64,000 bases of DNA from Longimicrobium sp. (GCA_036377595.1 DASUYB010000113.1:1-64000), one strand, 5' to 3'; positions 35,277 to 44,360 are shown, numbered from the stretch's first letter. Translations and numbers: made by a program. Notes: generated by a model not told the origin, from the sequence alone.

Positions 35277-35519
35277 ATGGCAAAAACTAAGATCGCGGTC
35301 ACGCTCGATGCGTCGCTGCTCAGCCAGGTCGACGCGCTCGTCCGCGAGCACCGCTATTCGAATCGAAGCCAGGCCATCGAGGCTGCGGTCGCGGAGCAAC
35401 TCGCCCGCTTCCGCCGGACGCGACTGGCTGAAGCGTGTTTGCGCTTGGATGTCGCAGAGGAGCGCGCACTGGCGGAGGAAGGCTTGGCTGCGGATGTCGC
35501 GGCTTGGCCGGAGTACTAA
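35277..35519 (+). CDS. Ribbon-helix-helix antitoxin (MazE-like)
   Basis: 80 residues. RHH core KIAVTLDASLLSQVDALV and NRSQAIEAAVAEQLARF, then an acidic tail that would cover the toxin. Two bases before the toxin gene. AT-richer than its surroundings. Confidence 0.88.
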   Translation: MAKTKIAVTLDASLLSQVDALVREHRYSNRSQAIEAAVAEQLARFRRTRLAEACLRLDVAEERALAEEGLAADVAAWPEY

Positions 35520-35521
35520 GC

Positions 35522-35857
35522 GTGCGCATCCGCCGAGGTGAAATCAGGTGGGCAGACCTGGATCCGGTACGCGGACGCGAGCAGGCCGGACGGCGCCCTG
35601 TGTTAATCCTGAGCCACGATGTATTCAACGAGCGCTCGGGCACCGTCATCGCCGCTGCAATCACGAGTCAGCCTCAACGTGCTGGCTTTCCCCTGACGCT
35701 TGAATTACGAGCCACCGCGCTTCCGAAGCGCTCCTGGGTGAAGATCAGCCAAGTGCGAGTTCTTACAACCGAACGGATCGGTGATCTGCTTGCCGAAGCA
35801 TCGCATGAAGAGCTGACACAGGTGGTCGAGGGGTTGAACGAGATCATCGGCGACTGA
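35522..35857 (+). CDS. MazF/PemK-family endoribonuclease toxin
   Basis: 111 residues: RRGEIRWADLDPVRGREQAG, RRPVLILSHDVFN, then RSWVKISQVRVLTTERI, the full MazF barrel. It should cleave mRNA at short sites and be held by the preceding antitoxin. The GTG start is two bases after that gene. Looks intact. Confidence 0.92.
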   Translation: MRIRRGEIRWADLDPVRGREQAGRRPVLILSHDVFNERSGTVIAAAITSQPQRAGFPLTLELRATALPKRSWVKISQVRVLTTERIGDLLAEASHEELTQVVEGLNEIIGD

Positions 35858-35876
35858 CAATCATCCCCCAAAAGAG

Positions 35877-35901
35877 AAGCCTCGCGCGGTTTGCGAGGCT
35901 T
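35877..35901. terminator. Bidirectional terminator
   Basis: AAGCCTCGC pairs with GCGAGGCTT. Short T-runs on both sides serve the mazF-like gene (plus) and the TPR gene ending at 35946 (minus). It forms part of dispersed repeat C (35878-35934). Confidence 0.75.
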
Positions 35902-35945
35902 TCCAATGTTCCAGCCGCGGCCTCAGCCGCCCGTCCGACCCTTGC

Positions 35946-36815
35946 TCACGCGTTGGCCGTCTCGCTCGCGTCGCTGGTGAAGGTCACCGGCTCGCCGGCG
36001 TCCACCTGCTTCAGCGCGATGCCGCAGCGCTCGCCCCACAGGCTGAAGCGGTTCGTCTCCACCCCCTGCCGCCACGCCTCGGCCGCGGCGCGGTGGTTCC
36101 CCTCCAGGTAGAACGCGCGCCCCATCTCCCACCACGCCTCGAGCATGTTGGGGCCCAGCTCCAGCGTGCGGCGGAAGAAGGCGCGCGCGTCGTCGAACAT
36201 CTCCCGCTCCAGGTACACCAGCCCCATGTAGAAGTGGGCGTAGAGACTCGCCTTGCGGTCCTGCTCCTGGCGGATGGCCTTGGACAGGTGCTCGATGGCC
36301 TCGCCGAAGATCCCCTTCTTCAGGCAGATGTAGCCCAGATTGACGCGCGCCAGCGGGTTGTCGGGCGTCTTCGCCAGCACCTTGTAGTAGGTGAACAGCG
36401 CGTCGTCGTACTGCCCGCGAAGCATCTGCGCCCACCCCAGCAGCGTCTCGGCCTGGGGATCGTTGGGCGCCAGCTCCAGCGCGCGCTCCAGCTCCTTGAT
36501 CGCGCGCTTCGGGTCGCCGCCGGCGATGGCGCTCCACCCGCGCTCGATGTAGGTGGAGCTGCCGATGTGGTCGGCCACGGCGGTGCGCCCGCGCGGCGCC
36601 GGCGACGGCTTCTCCCCCGCGAGCGACTTGTAGCGCTGCACCAGCTCGCGGAGGGTCTCCTTGAAGGCCGCCAGCTGCTCGACGGCGGCCTCGGTCTCCT
36701 TGAACAGCCCCACGATCTCGTTCTTCACCGCGTCGTCGGCGCCGCCCGCGTCCAGCCGGGCGACGATGGCGGCGCGGCGCTGCTCGTACGCGGCGATCAG
36801 CTCCTCCGCCGTCAT
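35946..36815 (-). CDS. TPR protein, last gene of the chemosensory cluster
   Basis: 289 residues. An N-terminal coiled coil (EAAVEQLAAFKETLRELV) precedes about five tetratricopeptide repeats (LERALELAPNDPQAETLLGW and similar). No signal or membrane part. The ATGA overlap with cheW places it in the operon as a probable scaffold or adaptor of the chemosensory proteins. Confidence 0.88.
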   Translation of the reverse strand: MTAEELIAAYEQRRAAIVARLDAGGADDAVKNEIVGLFKETEAAVEQLAAFKETLRELVQRYKSLAGEKPSPAPRGRTAVADHIGSSTYIERGWSAIAGGDPKRAIKELERALELAPNDPQAETLLGWAQMLRGQYDDALFTYYKVLAKTPDNPLARVNLGYICLKKGIFGEAIEHLSKAIRQEQDRKASLYAHFYMGLVYLEREMFDDARAFFRRTLELGPNMLEAWWEMGRAFYLEGNHRAAAEAWRQGVETNRFSLWGERCGIALKQVDAGEPVTFTSDASETANA

Positions 36816-37360
36816 CCCTTCGCGCCCTTCCGCTTCGTGCCCGGCGCCGACGCCTCGCCCGCGGTCTGCTCCTCGCCGCCGGCCAGGCCGGAGAAGAGCA
36901 GTTGCATCCGCTCCTGGCTGCTCAGGATGCGCTCCAGGTCGAGCAGCACCACGAGGCGCGATTCCAGCCGCACGATCCCGCGGATGAACTCGGCGGCGAG
37001 GCCCTTCACGAACTGCGGCGGCGGCTGCACGGCGGTCTCGGGGGCGCGCAGCACCTCGGTCACCTCGTCCACCACCAGCCCCAGGCGCTCGCCCTGGAAG
37101 TCGACCACCACGATGCGCGTGTCGTCGTCGTAGCGCAGGTCGTGCACCTCGAAGCGCTTCCGCAGGTCCACGATGGGCACGAGCGTGCCGCGCACGTCCA
37201 TCACGCCCTCGACGAAGGCGGGCGCCTTGGGCATGGCGGTGGGCTCCTCGTAGCGCAGGATCTCGTGCACCTGGAACACGTCGAGCCCGAACTCCTCGCC
37301 GCCGATGCGGAAGGTCACGAGCTGCACCTGCGGCACGGCCGCCGCGCGAACGTTTCTCAT
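36812..37360 (-). CDS. cheW: CheW adaptor (copy 1)
   Basis: 182 residues. The CheW SH3-like fold: QLVTFRIGGEEFGLDVFQVH, VEGVMDVRGTLVPIVDLRKR, RIVVVDFQGERLGLVVDEV and FVKGLAAEFIRGIVRLESRL. It couples receptors to CheA. The C-terminal extension (about 35 residues) is charged. Start at ATG 37360; longer readings are not coding in style. Confidence 0.95.
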   Translation of the reverse strand: MRNVRAAAVPQVQLVTFRIGGEEFGLDVFQVHEILRYEEPTAMPKAPAFVEGVMDVRGTLVPIVDLRKRFEVHDLRYDDDTRIVVVDFQGERLGLVVDEVTEVLRAPETAVQPPPQFVKGLAAEFIRGIVRLESRLVVLLDLERILSSQERMQLLFSGLAGGEEQTAGEASAPGTKRKGAKG

Positions 37361-37812
37361 GGGCGTGGTGTGGCGTGTGTGGAATCGCGGATCGTGGAAC
37401 TTCAACTGCAACTGCTTGAACTGCAAGGGGATTCGGGCGTGTCCCCCGGGAGACCCTCCCCCCGCGGCTGGGGCCGCGTACCCCCTCCCGATAACGGGAG
37501 GGGGTAACTTCAAGTGCGTGGCGCAACCAACGGTTGTGCACCTCGACTTCGGTGCGACGCGTTGCCCTGGCTGGCTTGTGTGCCGCATCGAAAGCTCCAC
37601 CACGCTGAGTTCTCCCCGCCCCTGCGCAGCGGGGGAGGGGCCGGGGGAGGGGGCCGCCTGCAGCCGCGCCGGCGCATCCCGTTCGCGGTGATGCCCGCCC
37701 GACTACCTCTCCCGGTACGGGAGAGGTGGCGAGCCTAGGCGAGCCGGAGAGGGCGCGACGCCGCGGTCGCTTCGATGCTCATCCTCCGTCCCGACTCACC
37801 CGGCGGCCGCTC
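37361..37812. other. Intergenic region with GC hairpins
   Basis: 452 bases with no gene. It has CCCCCTCCCG-ATAA-CGGGAGGGGG near 37480-37503 and CTCTCCCG-GTA-CGGGAGAG near 37707-37725. It splits the downstream two genes from the cheW-cheB-cheD-cheR string and may contain a promoter. Confidence 0.5.
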
Positions 37813-38286
37813 TCACCCCGCCGTCGTCGCCACCTCGCGCAGCATCTCCGCCAGGTCGATCAGGCTGACCAGCTTCCCGCCCACGCGCGCGACGCCGACG
37901 ACGAACTGGTCGCGCTCGCCGCCGGTGTGGGGCGGGGGGCGGTAGTCGGCGGGGGTGAGGGCCACCACGTCCTGCGCCCCGTCCACCGCCACGCCCAGCC
38001 GCGCGTCTCCCACGCCGACCACGAGGATCGCCGGCTGCTCCGCGGCGAGCGCCAGGTCCAGCAGCGGCGCCACGTCGAGCACGGGCACCAGCTCGCCGCG
38101 CAGGCGCAGCATCCCCAGCAGGTGCGGCGGCATGTCGGGAAGACGGTGGATGCGGCGCTTCGTCACCACCTCCTCCACCAGGTGGATGTCGCACGCGTGC
38201 AGCTCGCCGCCCAGCTGGAAGGCGATCACCTGCGCCTCGTCCTCCGCCACCCGCTCGCGGAAGGGGCGGAACGCGTCGCCGCTCAC
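37813..38286 (-). CDS. cheW: CheW-like protein (copy 2)
   Basis: 157 residues of CheW type: QVIAFQLGGELHACDIHLVE, LLGMLRLRGELVPVLDVAPL, ILVVGVGDARLGVAVDGAQD. More divergent than the other two copies. The GTG start overlaps the cheB stop (GTGA). Confidence 0.9.
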   Translation of the reverse strand: MSGDAFRPFRERVAEDEAQVIAFQLGGELHACDIHLVEEVVTKRRIHRLPDMPPHLLGMLRLRGELVPVLDVAPLLDLALAAEQPAILVVGVGDARLGVAVDGAQDVVALTPADYRPPPHTGGERDQFVVGVARVGGKLVSLIDLAEMLREVATTAG

Positions 38287-39494
38287 GCGTGTCCCTCCGC
38301 CATCACCGCCGCGCGCGCGTCCACCGCCTCCTCGATGGCGGCGGGGATGCGGTCCAGCGGCAGGATGGTGCGCACGTGCTCGGCCGCGGCGTGCGGCATC
38401 CCGTAGATCACGCTCGTCCCCCGGTCCTGCGCGATCCCCGCGCCGCCGGCGTCCACGATCTCGCGCACCCCCTCCGCGCCGTCGCGCCCCATCCCCGTCA
38501 GCACCACGCCGACCGCGCGCGCGCCGTACGCCTGCGCCACCGAGCGGAAGAGCACGTCCGCCGCGGGGCGCACGCCCCACAGCGACGGCCCCTGGTCCAG
38601 CGCCACCCGCGGCACCCCGGCCTCGTCGCGCACCACGCGCATGTGGTAGTCTCCCGGCGCCATGTAGACGTGGTTCTGCCGCACCGGCTCGCCCTCCACC
38701 GCCTCGGTCACCGGCAGCCCCTCCAGCGCGTCCAGCCGCTCGGCGAAGGTGCGGGTGAAGTGCGCCGGCATGTGCTGCACCACCAGCACCGCCGCGCCCA
38801 GCGGGACGCGCAGCCGCGGCAGCATCTCCGCCAGCGCGCGCGGCCCGCCGGTGGACGCCGCGATGCACACCGCGATCTCCGACGCGGCCGCGTCCAGCCC
38901 GGCCGGACGCCGCCGCTTCCGCCGCACCGGCGGCGCCGGCATCGCCGCCGCGGGCGACGGCGATGCGGCGGGCGGCTCCAGCACCGAGCGCTCGCGGCGG
39001 CGCGGCGACGGCCGCGCCTGCATGCGCACGGGGATCGCGGAGAGGTTCGCGGCGGCCGCGGCGCGGAGCGCCTCGAGCAGCCGGTCGGCCACCGTCTCCA
39101 GGTTCAGCGAGATCGTGCCGCTGGGCTTGCTGACGAAGTCCACCGCGCCGTAGTCCAGCGCGCGCATGGTCGCCTCGCCGCCCTCCGTGGTGTAGGCGGA
39201 GAGCATCACCACGGGGCGCGGGGTCTCGCTCATGATGTAGCCGAGCGCGGTCAGCCCGTCGACCCCGGGCATCTCCACGTCCATCGTCACCAGGTCGGGC
39301 TCGAGCTGGTGCACCTTCTTCAGCGCGTCGTTGCCGTCGCGCGCGGTGCCGATCACCCGGAACTCGTCGGTCTGCGACAGGATGTCGGTGATCACCCGGC
39401 GCATGAACGCGCTGTCGTCCACCACCAGCACGGTGTGCGTGCGGCGGGCCTTCCCGCGCGGGCGCGACCCCGACGGCGGCCTAGAGGACGACAT
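38283..39494 (-). CDS. cheB: Chemotaxis methylesterase/response regulator CheB
   Basis: 403 residues. A receiver domain (phospho-Asp72 in VTMDVEMPG), a Pro/Arg-rich linker, and the methylesterase domain with Ser in CIAASTGGPRAL, His in VLVVQHMPAHF and Asp in LTGMGRDGAEG. It demethylates and deamidates receptors when phosphorylated by CheA. Overlaps cheD by 14 bases. Confidence 0.96.
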   Translation of the reverse strand: MSSSRPPSGSRPRGKARRTHTVLVVDDSAFMRRVITDILSQTDEFRVIGTARDGNDALKKVHQLEPDLVTMDVEMPGVDGLTALGYIMSETPRPVVMLSAYTTEGGEATMRALDYGAVDFVSKPSGTISLNLETVADRLLEALRAAAAANLSAIPVRMQARPSPRRRERSVLEPPAASPSPAAAMPAPPVRRKRRRPAGLDAAASEIAVCIAASTGGPRALAEMLPRLRVPLGAAVLVVQHMPAHFTRTFAERLDALEGLPVTEAVEGEPVRQNHVYMAPGDYHMRVVRDEAGVPRVALDQGPSLWGVRPAADVLFRSVAQAYGARAVGVVLTGMGRDGAEGVREIVDAGGAGIAQDRGTSVIYGMPHAAAEHVRTILPLDRIPAAIEEAVDARAAVMAEGHA

Positions 39495-39969
39495 CCGGCC
39501 GGCCCACCGAGGAGACCACGGTGCGCCCCTCGGCCACGGAGAAGCGCACCGACCGCCCGAAGTCGCCCCCCACCGCCTCGCCCAGCAGCGGGATCCCAGC
39601 CCGGCGCAGCGCCTCGCGCGCCGCGCGGATGTTGCGCTCGCCCATGTTCAGCGAGCCGGGCACCATCAGCGAGGTGAACATCGACGCGCCGCCCACCAGC
39701 CGCGCCTCGATCCGCCCGTTGCGCGCGCCCATCCCCCCCAGCTCATCGATCAGCATGGGCACGGCGGTGGTGGCGAACTTGGCCGAGTTGTGGCGGTCGC
39801 GCGCCAGCGCGGGTTCGGGGAGGAGGACGTGCGCCAGCCCGCCCACCTTCGCCATCCGGTCGTGCAGGAGGATGGCCACGCAGCTCCCCAGCCCCAGCGT
39901 CACCAGCACGTCGCCGGCGCCGCCGACGGCGTGGTGGGCCACCTTCACGAAGATCTGCCGGGGATTCAT
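39481..39969 (-). CDS. cheD: Chemoreceptor glutamine deamidase CheD
   Basis: 162 residues. Catalytic Cys in TLGLGSCVAILL and His in GGLAHVLLP, then FATTAVPMLIDEL and a C-terminal RFSVAEGRTVV. It deamidates receptor glutamines and, where present, binds CheC; a cheC gene is in the same cluster. The ATGA overlap with cheR. Confidence 0.95.
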   Translation of the reverse strand: MNPRQIFVKVAHHAVGGAGDVLVTLGLGSCVAILLHDRMAKVGGLAHVLLPEPALARDRHNSAKFATTAVPMLIDELGGMGARNGRIEARLVGGASMFTSLMVPGSLNMGERNIRAAREALRRAGIPLLGEAVGGDFGRSVRFSVAEGRTVVSSVGRPDVVL

Positions 39970-40814
39970 GCGGGCTTCTGAAAGATCCGTTCGCGGTTGT
40001 TCACCGAGCGGAAGAGCGTGCGGGCCACGCCCACCAGCGTCTCCACCTTTCCCATGACCAGGTATCCCCCCGGCACCAGCGCGTCGTAGAAGTCCTTGAA
40101 CAGCCGCTCCTGGATCTCGCGGTCGAAGTAGATCACCACGTTGCGGCACAGGATCAGGTTCTGCCCCCCCTCCGCGCGCTCGGAGATCAGGTCGCGGCGC
40201 ACGAAGCTCACGTTCTTCTGCGCCTCGGGGCGGATGCGGAAGGGCGGACCGGGGCTGAACCAGCGCTGCCGCAGGTGCGGCGGCGTCTCGCTCAGCGACA
40301 GGTCGGGATAGACGCCGCGCTGCGCGTTGTCCAGGCTCTTGCGGTCGATGTCCGTCCCCACGATGCGCACGCGGTCGACCTCGTGGCGGCGGTGGTGCTT
40401 CTCCGCCCACTCGTGCATCAGGATGGAGACGGTGTACGCCTCCTCGCCGCTGGCGCTTCCCGCGCTCCACACGCGGATGGGCCCCGGCGCGGCGAACAGC
40501 GGCGGCAGCAGCTGCTGCTCGATGGCGTGCCACGTCTCGATGTTCCGGAAAAACTTCGTGACGTTGATGGTCAGCGTGTCGAGCAGGTGGTCGTACTCGC
40601 CCGGCTCGCGGTCGAGCAGCGCCGCGTAGTCGGCGAACGACGTCTGCCCGCGCGCGCGCATCCGCACGGCGATCCGCCTTCTAAGGCATTTATCCTTATA
40701 AAACGTACAATTAAAACCCCGGTCGCGCTCGATCTTCCGCTTCAGGCGCTCCAGCTCCTCCTCGTCGCCTTCCAGCGGGAGGGTGAAGGGGACGTACGGC
40801 GGCGGCAGGTTCAT
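39966..40814 (-). CDS. cheR: Chemotaxis methyltransferase CheR
   Basis: 282 residues. The N-terminal helical domain (FYKDKCLRRRIAVRMRARG, LLDTLTINVTKFFRN) and SAM-binding domain (VWSAGSASGEEAYTVSILM, RIVGTDIDRKSL, NLILCRNVVIYFD). It methylates receptor glutamates. The segment coding GFNCTFYKDKCLRRR (40675-40717) is strikingly AT-rich (25% GC over 40681-40716) with AGA, AGG, AAA and AAT codons. Both ends overlap neighbours by four bases. Confidence 0.96.
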   Translation of the reverse strand: MNLPPPYVPFTLPLEGDEEELERLKRKIERDRGFNCTFYKDKCLRRRIAVRMRARGQTSFADYAALLDREPGEYDHLLDTLTINVTKFFRNIETWHAIEQQLLPPLFAAPGPIRVWSAGSASGEEAYTVSILMHEWAEKHHRRHEVDRVRIVGTDIDRKSLDNAQRGVYPDLSLSETPPHLRQRWFSPGPPFRIRPEAQKNVSFVRRDLISERAEGGQNLILCRNVVIYFDREIQERLFKDFYDALVPGGYLVMGKVETLVGVARTLFRSVNNRERIFQKPA

Positions 40815-42427
40815 CGCAGCACGTTCTCCACCAGCTCCAGGTTCGTCCGGACGACGCCGTTGCCGGGATTGATCTCCAGCGCGCGCTTCCACAGCCGCAC
40901 CGCCTCGGGGCGCTCCATCCGCTTGTAGTGGATGTTGCCCAGGCGGAAGTAGACGTCGTCGCCCAGGTCGGGGCGCAGCTGGATGGCGCGGCGGTACGCG
41001 TCGGCCGCCTCGTCGTAGGCGCCGCGGCGGTAGAGCGCGTCGCCCAGCCCCTTGTGCGCCTGCGGGAGGTCGCCGTCCTCCTCCGTGGCCCTCCGATAGA
41101 GTTCCTCGGCCTGCTCCCACTCGCCCCGGCGCTCGCGGACGGCGCCGTAGTGGAGGTGCACCGGTGCGGAGTGGGGATGCGCGGCGACACCCTCCTCGCC
41201 CAGCTTCACCGCCTCGTCGGGCCGCCCCGCCGCGGCCTCGGCCAGCATGGCGAAGGCGAAGTAGGCGGCGGGCGCCTTTCCCGTCCCCAGGAGATCGCGG
41301 TACCTGGCGAACGCCTCGACGGCCGCGTGGGGGTCGCCCTGCTTGAGGACCAGGATGGCGCGGGAGAGGAGGACCTGCGGGCGCTTCGGCGCCATCCGCG
41401 CCGCCTCGTCCACCGCGAAGCGCGCGTCCTGCAGCCGGCCGATCCGCTCCAGCGCCAGCGCCATGTCGTGCAGCGCGCTGGCGCGGACGCCGCCGATCTC
41501 CACCACCTCCTTGAAGTACCGCAGCGCGAAGCGGTCGTCGCCCTTCCGCAGCCCGATCAGCGCGAGATGGAAGCGCGAGTCGGGGTTCGTCGGCTGCAGC
41601 TCGGCCACGCGCCTGAACTCGCGCGTGGACTCTTCGTACATCCCGGTCTTGTAGAAGGCGATGCCGAGGTTGCGGTGCTCGTCGATGCGGGCGCGGGGCA
41701 CCTGCTGCACCTCGGGCGCGCGCCGGCCCACGGGGTGCGCGAAGCCGGCCTGGATCAGCCCGTACAGGGCCTTTCCCACGTCGAACTCCACCATCCCGCT
41801 GTCGTCGATGATGTCCTGCACGCTGCGCTTGCCGTCGATCAGCGGCAGGATCTTGCGCTGCTCGTCGGCCAGCTCGAAGCCCTCGATGGGCTTGGAGCGG
41901 TCCATGTCGAACACCAGGTCCAGCGAGGGGATCTTCTTCTCGATCAGGCTCCACTCGTCGATCCGCCGCGCGCCTTCCAGGAGCAGGTTCTCGGGGTTGA
42001 TGGAGACGAGCATCGCCCCCTCCTCGGGGCGCTGGTCGGGCTCGAACTGGAAGGTCCCCTGGTTCCAGGTGAAGAGGAAGTAGACCGCCTCCTCGATCTG
42101 GATGCGGATGTAGTGCTGCAGCTGCTCGCGGGTGATGTGGCCGCGGCGGACCAGGATCTCGCCCAGGCGGTCGCCCGGCGTCCGCGCCTGCTCGTCGATG
42201 GCGGCGAAGAGGTCCTCCGCGCGCAGCAGCCCGTTCTTCACCAGCAGGTCGCCCAGCCGGTCGCGGCGGTTGACGATGCTGGCGTAGGTGATGCGCCCGC
42301 GGTCGAAGTAGATGTAGCCGAACGAGGCGCGGTCGGTCAGCGACAGGCACCCGGTCTTCTGCCCCATCGCCAGGAGCTGGAGGACGTCGGGAAGCCCGGC
42401 CTCGCGGAGGTTGCCCTTGATCGCCAT
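40811..42427 (-). CDS. DUF4388 (PATAN) protein with TPR array
   Basis: 538 residues. The N-terminal DUF4388/PATAN domain (GLPDVLQLLAMGQKTGCLSL, YIYFDRGRITYA, LGDLLVKNGLL) covers about 1-130 and is followed by a winged-helix-like part and about eight TPRs. In cyanobacteria PATAN domains of response regulators act on the type IV pilus motor; here the domain lacks a receiver and is fused to an adaptor array. Probable output or scaffold of the pathway. Paralogue at 49833-50972. Confidence 0.9.
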   Translation of the reverse strand: MAIKGNLREAGLPDVLQLLAMGQKTGCLSLTDRASFGYIYFDRGRITYASIVNRRDRLGDLLVKNGLLRAEDLFAAIDEQARTPGDRLGEILVRRGHITREQLQHYIRIQIEEAVYFLFTWNQGTFQFEPDQRPEEGAMLVSINPENLLLEGARRIDEWSLIEKKIPSLDLVFDMDRSKPIEGFELADEQRKILPLIDGKRSVQDIIDDSGMVEFDVGKALYGLIQAGFAHPVGRRAPEVQQVPRARIDEHRNLGIAFYKTGMYEESTREFRRVAELQPTNPDSRFHLALIGLRKGDDRFALRYFKEVVEIGGVRASALHDMALALERIGRLQDARFAVDEAARMAPKRPQVLLSRAILVLKQGDPHAAVEAFARYRDLLGTGKAPAAYFAFAMLAEAAAGRPDEAVKLGEEGVAAHPHSAPVHLHYGAVRERRGEWEQAEELYRRATEEDGDLPQAHKGLGDALYRRGAYDEAADAYRRAIQLRPDLGDDVYFRLGNIHYKRMERPEAVRLWKRALEINPGNGVVRTNLELVENVLR

Positions 42428-42428
42428 C

Positions 42429-43604
42429 TCAGGCCAGCTCCTCGATCAGCCGGTCGTCCAGCGCCAGCCAGTCCCACGCCACCTTCTCGGGGTTGTTGAG
42501 ATACCAGCGGTCCACCGGCGGCGGCGCCGGCCGCGAGCGCTCGGCCGCCGCGCGCGCGGACACCAGCAGCGCTTCCGCTTCGGCGACGCGGTCGGGGTCG
42601 CGGAGGACGGCGGAGGCGGCGGCCTCGGAGTCGAGCTCGGAAAGCTCCGTGGCGATCGCCTTCAGCTTCTGCAGGTCCGCCGCGTATCCGGCGAGGAGCG
42701 TGTCGACGTCGGGCGCGGAGTCCGCCTCGAGCGAGTGCTCCAGGCGGCGGGTGCGATAGCCCTCGCCCTCGTAGCGGAGGATGGCCTCGGCCAGCTTCTT
42801 CCGCCACGGGTCGGTCTCGACGATCTGTTCGACGGTGCTGGTGATGTCGAACAGGAAAGCGCTGAACTCGTCGGCGTGCTGGGGGCGGGGAAGGCCGACC
42901 AGCCCGGGAAGCTCGGAGACGCGCACCTGCCGCTGCTCCTCGGCCTGCACCTGGGCGATGCGGTCGACGCTCGCCTGCAGCTCGCGCGCGCCGTCCAGCG
43001 GCAGCTTGGCCAGCGCCTCGGTGACGCCGCCGGAGAGCTCGATGCCGTGCCGCGCCGCCGCGCGCCGGACGATCTCCTGCCGCGTCTCGGGTTCGGCCGG
43101 CGTCATGTCGACCACCAGGCCACCGGCGAGCTTGGCGCGGAACTCCTCGCTCACCCCGTCCAGATCCGCCGGGGCCAGCCGCGCGGCGAGGACGATCTGC
43201 GTTCCCGTCCAGACGATCTCGTCCCAGACGCGGAGGAGCTCCTGCTGCGTGCGGCTCTTTCCCGCCAGCAGGTGCGCGTCGTCGATGAGGATGACGTCGC
43301 TCTCCAGCAGCTCGTCGGCGAACGCCTCCAGCGTTCCCGCGCTGACGGCCGAGGAGATGTCGTCGACCAGCTCCTCGGCGGTGCGGAAGGTGACGTGCAG
43401 GTCCGGCCGCACGGTGAGCGCCAGCGCCCCCACCGCGCCGAGGAGATGCGACTTGCCGACCCCGGCGGAGCCGTAGACGTAGAGCGGGTTGTAGCTGGTC
43501 CCCGGGGCCTCGGCGGCACGGCGCGCGGCGGCCGCGGCCATCTGGGTGCCGGGGCCGGCCACGAACGTGTCGAAGGTGAAGCGGGGGTCCGGCTGGAACC
43601 TCAT
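42429..43604 (-). CDS. DnaA-type AAA+ ATPase lacking the DnaA DNA-binding domain
   Basis: 391 residues. FTFDTFVAGPGTQMAAAAAR is the DnaA domain III opening; Walker A GSAGVGKS is at 45-52, Walker B VILIDDAHLL at 104-113, and sensor-like LAARLAPADLDG follows. The C-terminal 150 residues are helical and acidic and end in LNNPEKVAWDWLALDDRLIE; no domain IV helix-turn-helix signature is seen. It starts the downstream part of the cluster, one base before the PATAN gene. It might position or remodel chemosensory complexes. Confidence 0.88.
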   Translation of the reverse strand: MRFQPDPRFTFDTFVAGPGTQMAAAAARRAAEAPGTSYNPLYVYGSAGVGKSHLLGAVGALALTVRPDLHVTFRTAEELVDDISSAVSAGTLEAFADELLESDVILIDDAHLLAGKSRTQQELLRVWDEIVWTGTQIVLAARLAPADLDGVSEEFRAKLAGGLVVDMTPAEPETRQEIVRRAAARHGIELSGGVTEALAKLPLDGARELQASVDRIAQVQAEEQRQVRVSELPGLVGLPRPQHADEFSAFLFDITSTVEQIVETDPWRKKLAEAILRYEGEGYRTRRLEHSLEADSAPDVDTLLAGYAADLQKLKAIATELSELDSEAAASAVLRDPDRVAEAEALLVSARAAAERSRPAPPPVDRWYLNNPEKVAWDWLALDDRLIEELA

Positions 43605-43718
43605 CGCGTCGGCGTGCGGGTCGGATTCAGGGCGGCGGCGGTGATGGATGATCGGAGGGAAAAGCTATCTTCCGACGCGCCTTGAGGCTAGGTGCGCGAC
43701 GCATGAGGGAGGGCTGGT

Positions 43719-44360
43719 TCAGCCGATCAATGGATTGATCCGGACCCACGCTGCGACGAACCGCCGCATCTCGACGAACTGCAGTTCCGACCGCCTGACG
43801 AAAAGCAGCCTGCATACGGCGGGAAGGTCCCTGGTGAAGCGTGCGTAACGCTCGCGGATTTTTGCGGGACCCGGAATGGAGGCGACGCCGTCCAGCGCGG
43901 TGGCCAGCATTGCGCGCACGGCGGCGATCGCCTCGCCGGGATCGTTGCCATGAGCGCGGATGTCCTGGCCGGCGATGTCGGAGCAGAACTGCTGGTAGCG
44001 GTAGCGCTCCCGGTCCAGGATCAGCGTTCGCTTCAGCTTTTGCACGCCCGTGCCGTACTCCCGCGCGCCCAGGAAGAGGCCGAGTTCCAGGGGCATGTTG
44101 AACCGTGGCAGGTGGCTCCTGGGGTCAAGCTGCACGCGGGAGATGTCGTGGATGCCGTAGCGGCAGTCCCGGATGATTCGCTTGATCTTCCGGATCCGCT
44201 CCTCGCCGCCGTCGTCCGCCTCCAGTGCCGTCCGCGCCACGAATCCGCACTCGTAAATGGTGAATACAACGGCGCGAAAAATTGGATGGTACCGGGCATC
44301 GAACGGACAGTTGACGAAGACGTTGCGGTCGTAATCGCCCGCGCTCGTCATCCGGGTCAC
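43719..44360 (-). CDS. TIR-like / nucleotide-hydrolase-like protein, putative defence effector
   Basis: 213 residues. DYDRNVFVNCPFDARYHPIF opens like a TIR beta-strand A; CRYGIHDISR (66-75) and NMPLELGLFLGARE (88-101) follow. The ELGxFLG block matches the catalytic-Glu segment (here Glu92) of Cap12-like TIR and predicted nucleotide-binding proteins. Inference: an NAD or nucleotide-cleaving effector. Not seen in chemosensory operons. The ATGA overlap with a small upstream gene suggests a two-gene unit. Fold confidence moderate. Confidence 0.75.
   Translation of the reverse strand: MTRMTSAGDYDRNVFVNCPFDARYHPIFRAVVFTIYECGFVARTALEADDGGEERIRKIKRIIRDCRYGIHDISRVQLDPRSHLPRFNMPLELGLFLGAREYGTGVQKLKRTLILDRERYRYQQFCSDIAGQDIRAHGNDPGEAIAAVRAMLATALDGVASIPGPAKIRERYARFTRDLPAVCRLLFVRRSELQFVEMRRFVAAWVRINPLIG

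Noticed and set aside
36812-37603. 81-residue longer CheW start
   Set aside because: The extra residues come from hairpin-rich intergenic DNA; ATG 37360 starts the CheW fold.
40700-40715. TACAAT as a -10 promoter box inside cheR
   Set aside because: No matching -35 at a proper distance, and it would point against the operon; kept only as an AT-rich oddity.
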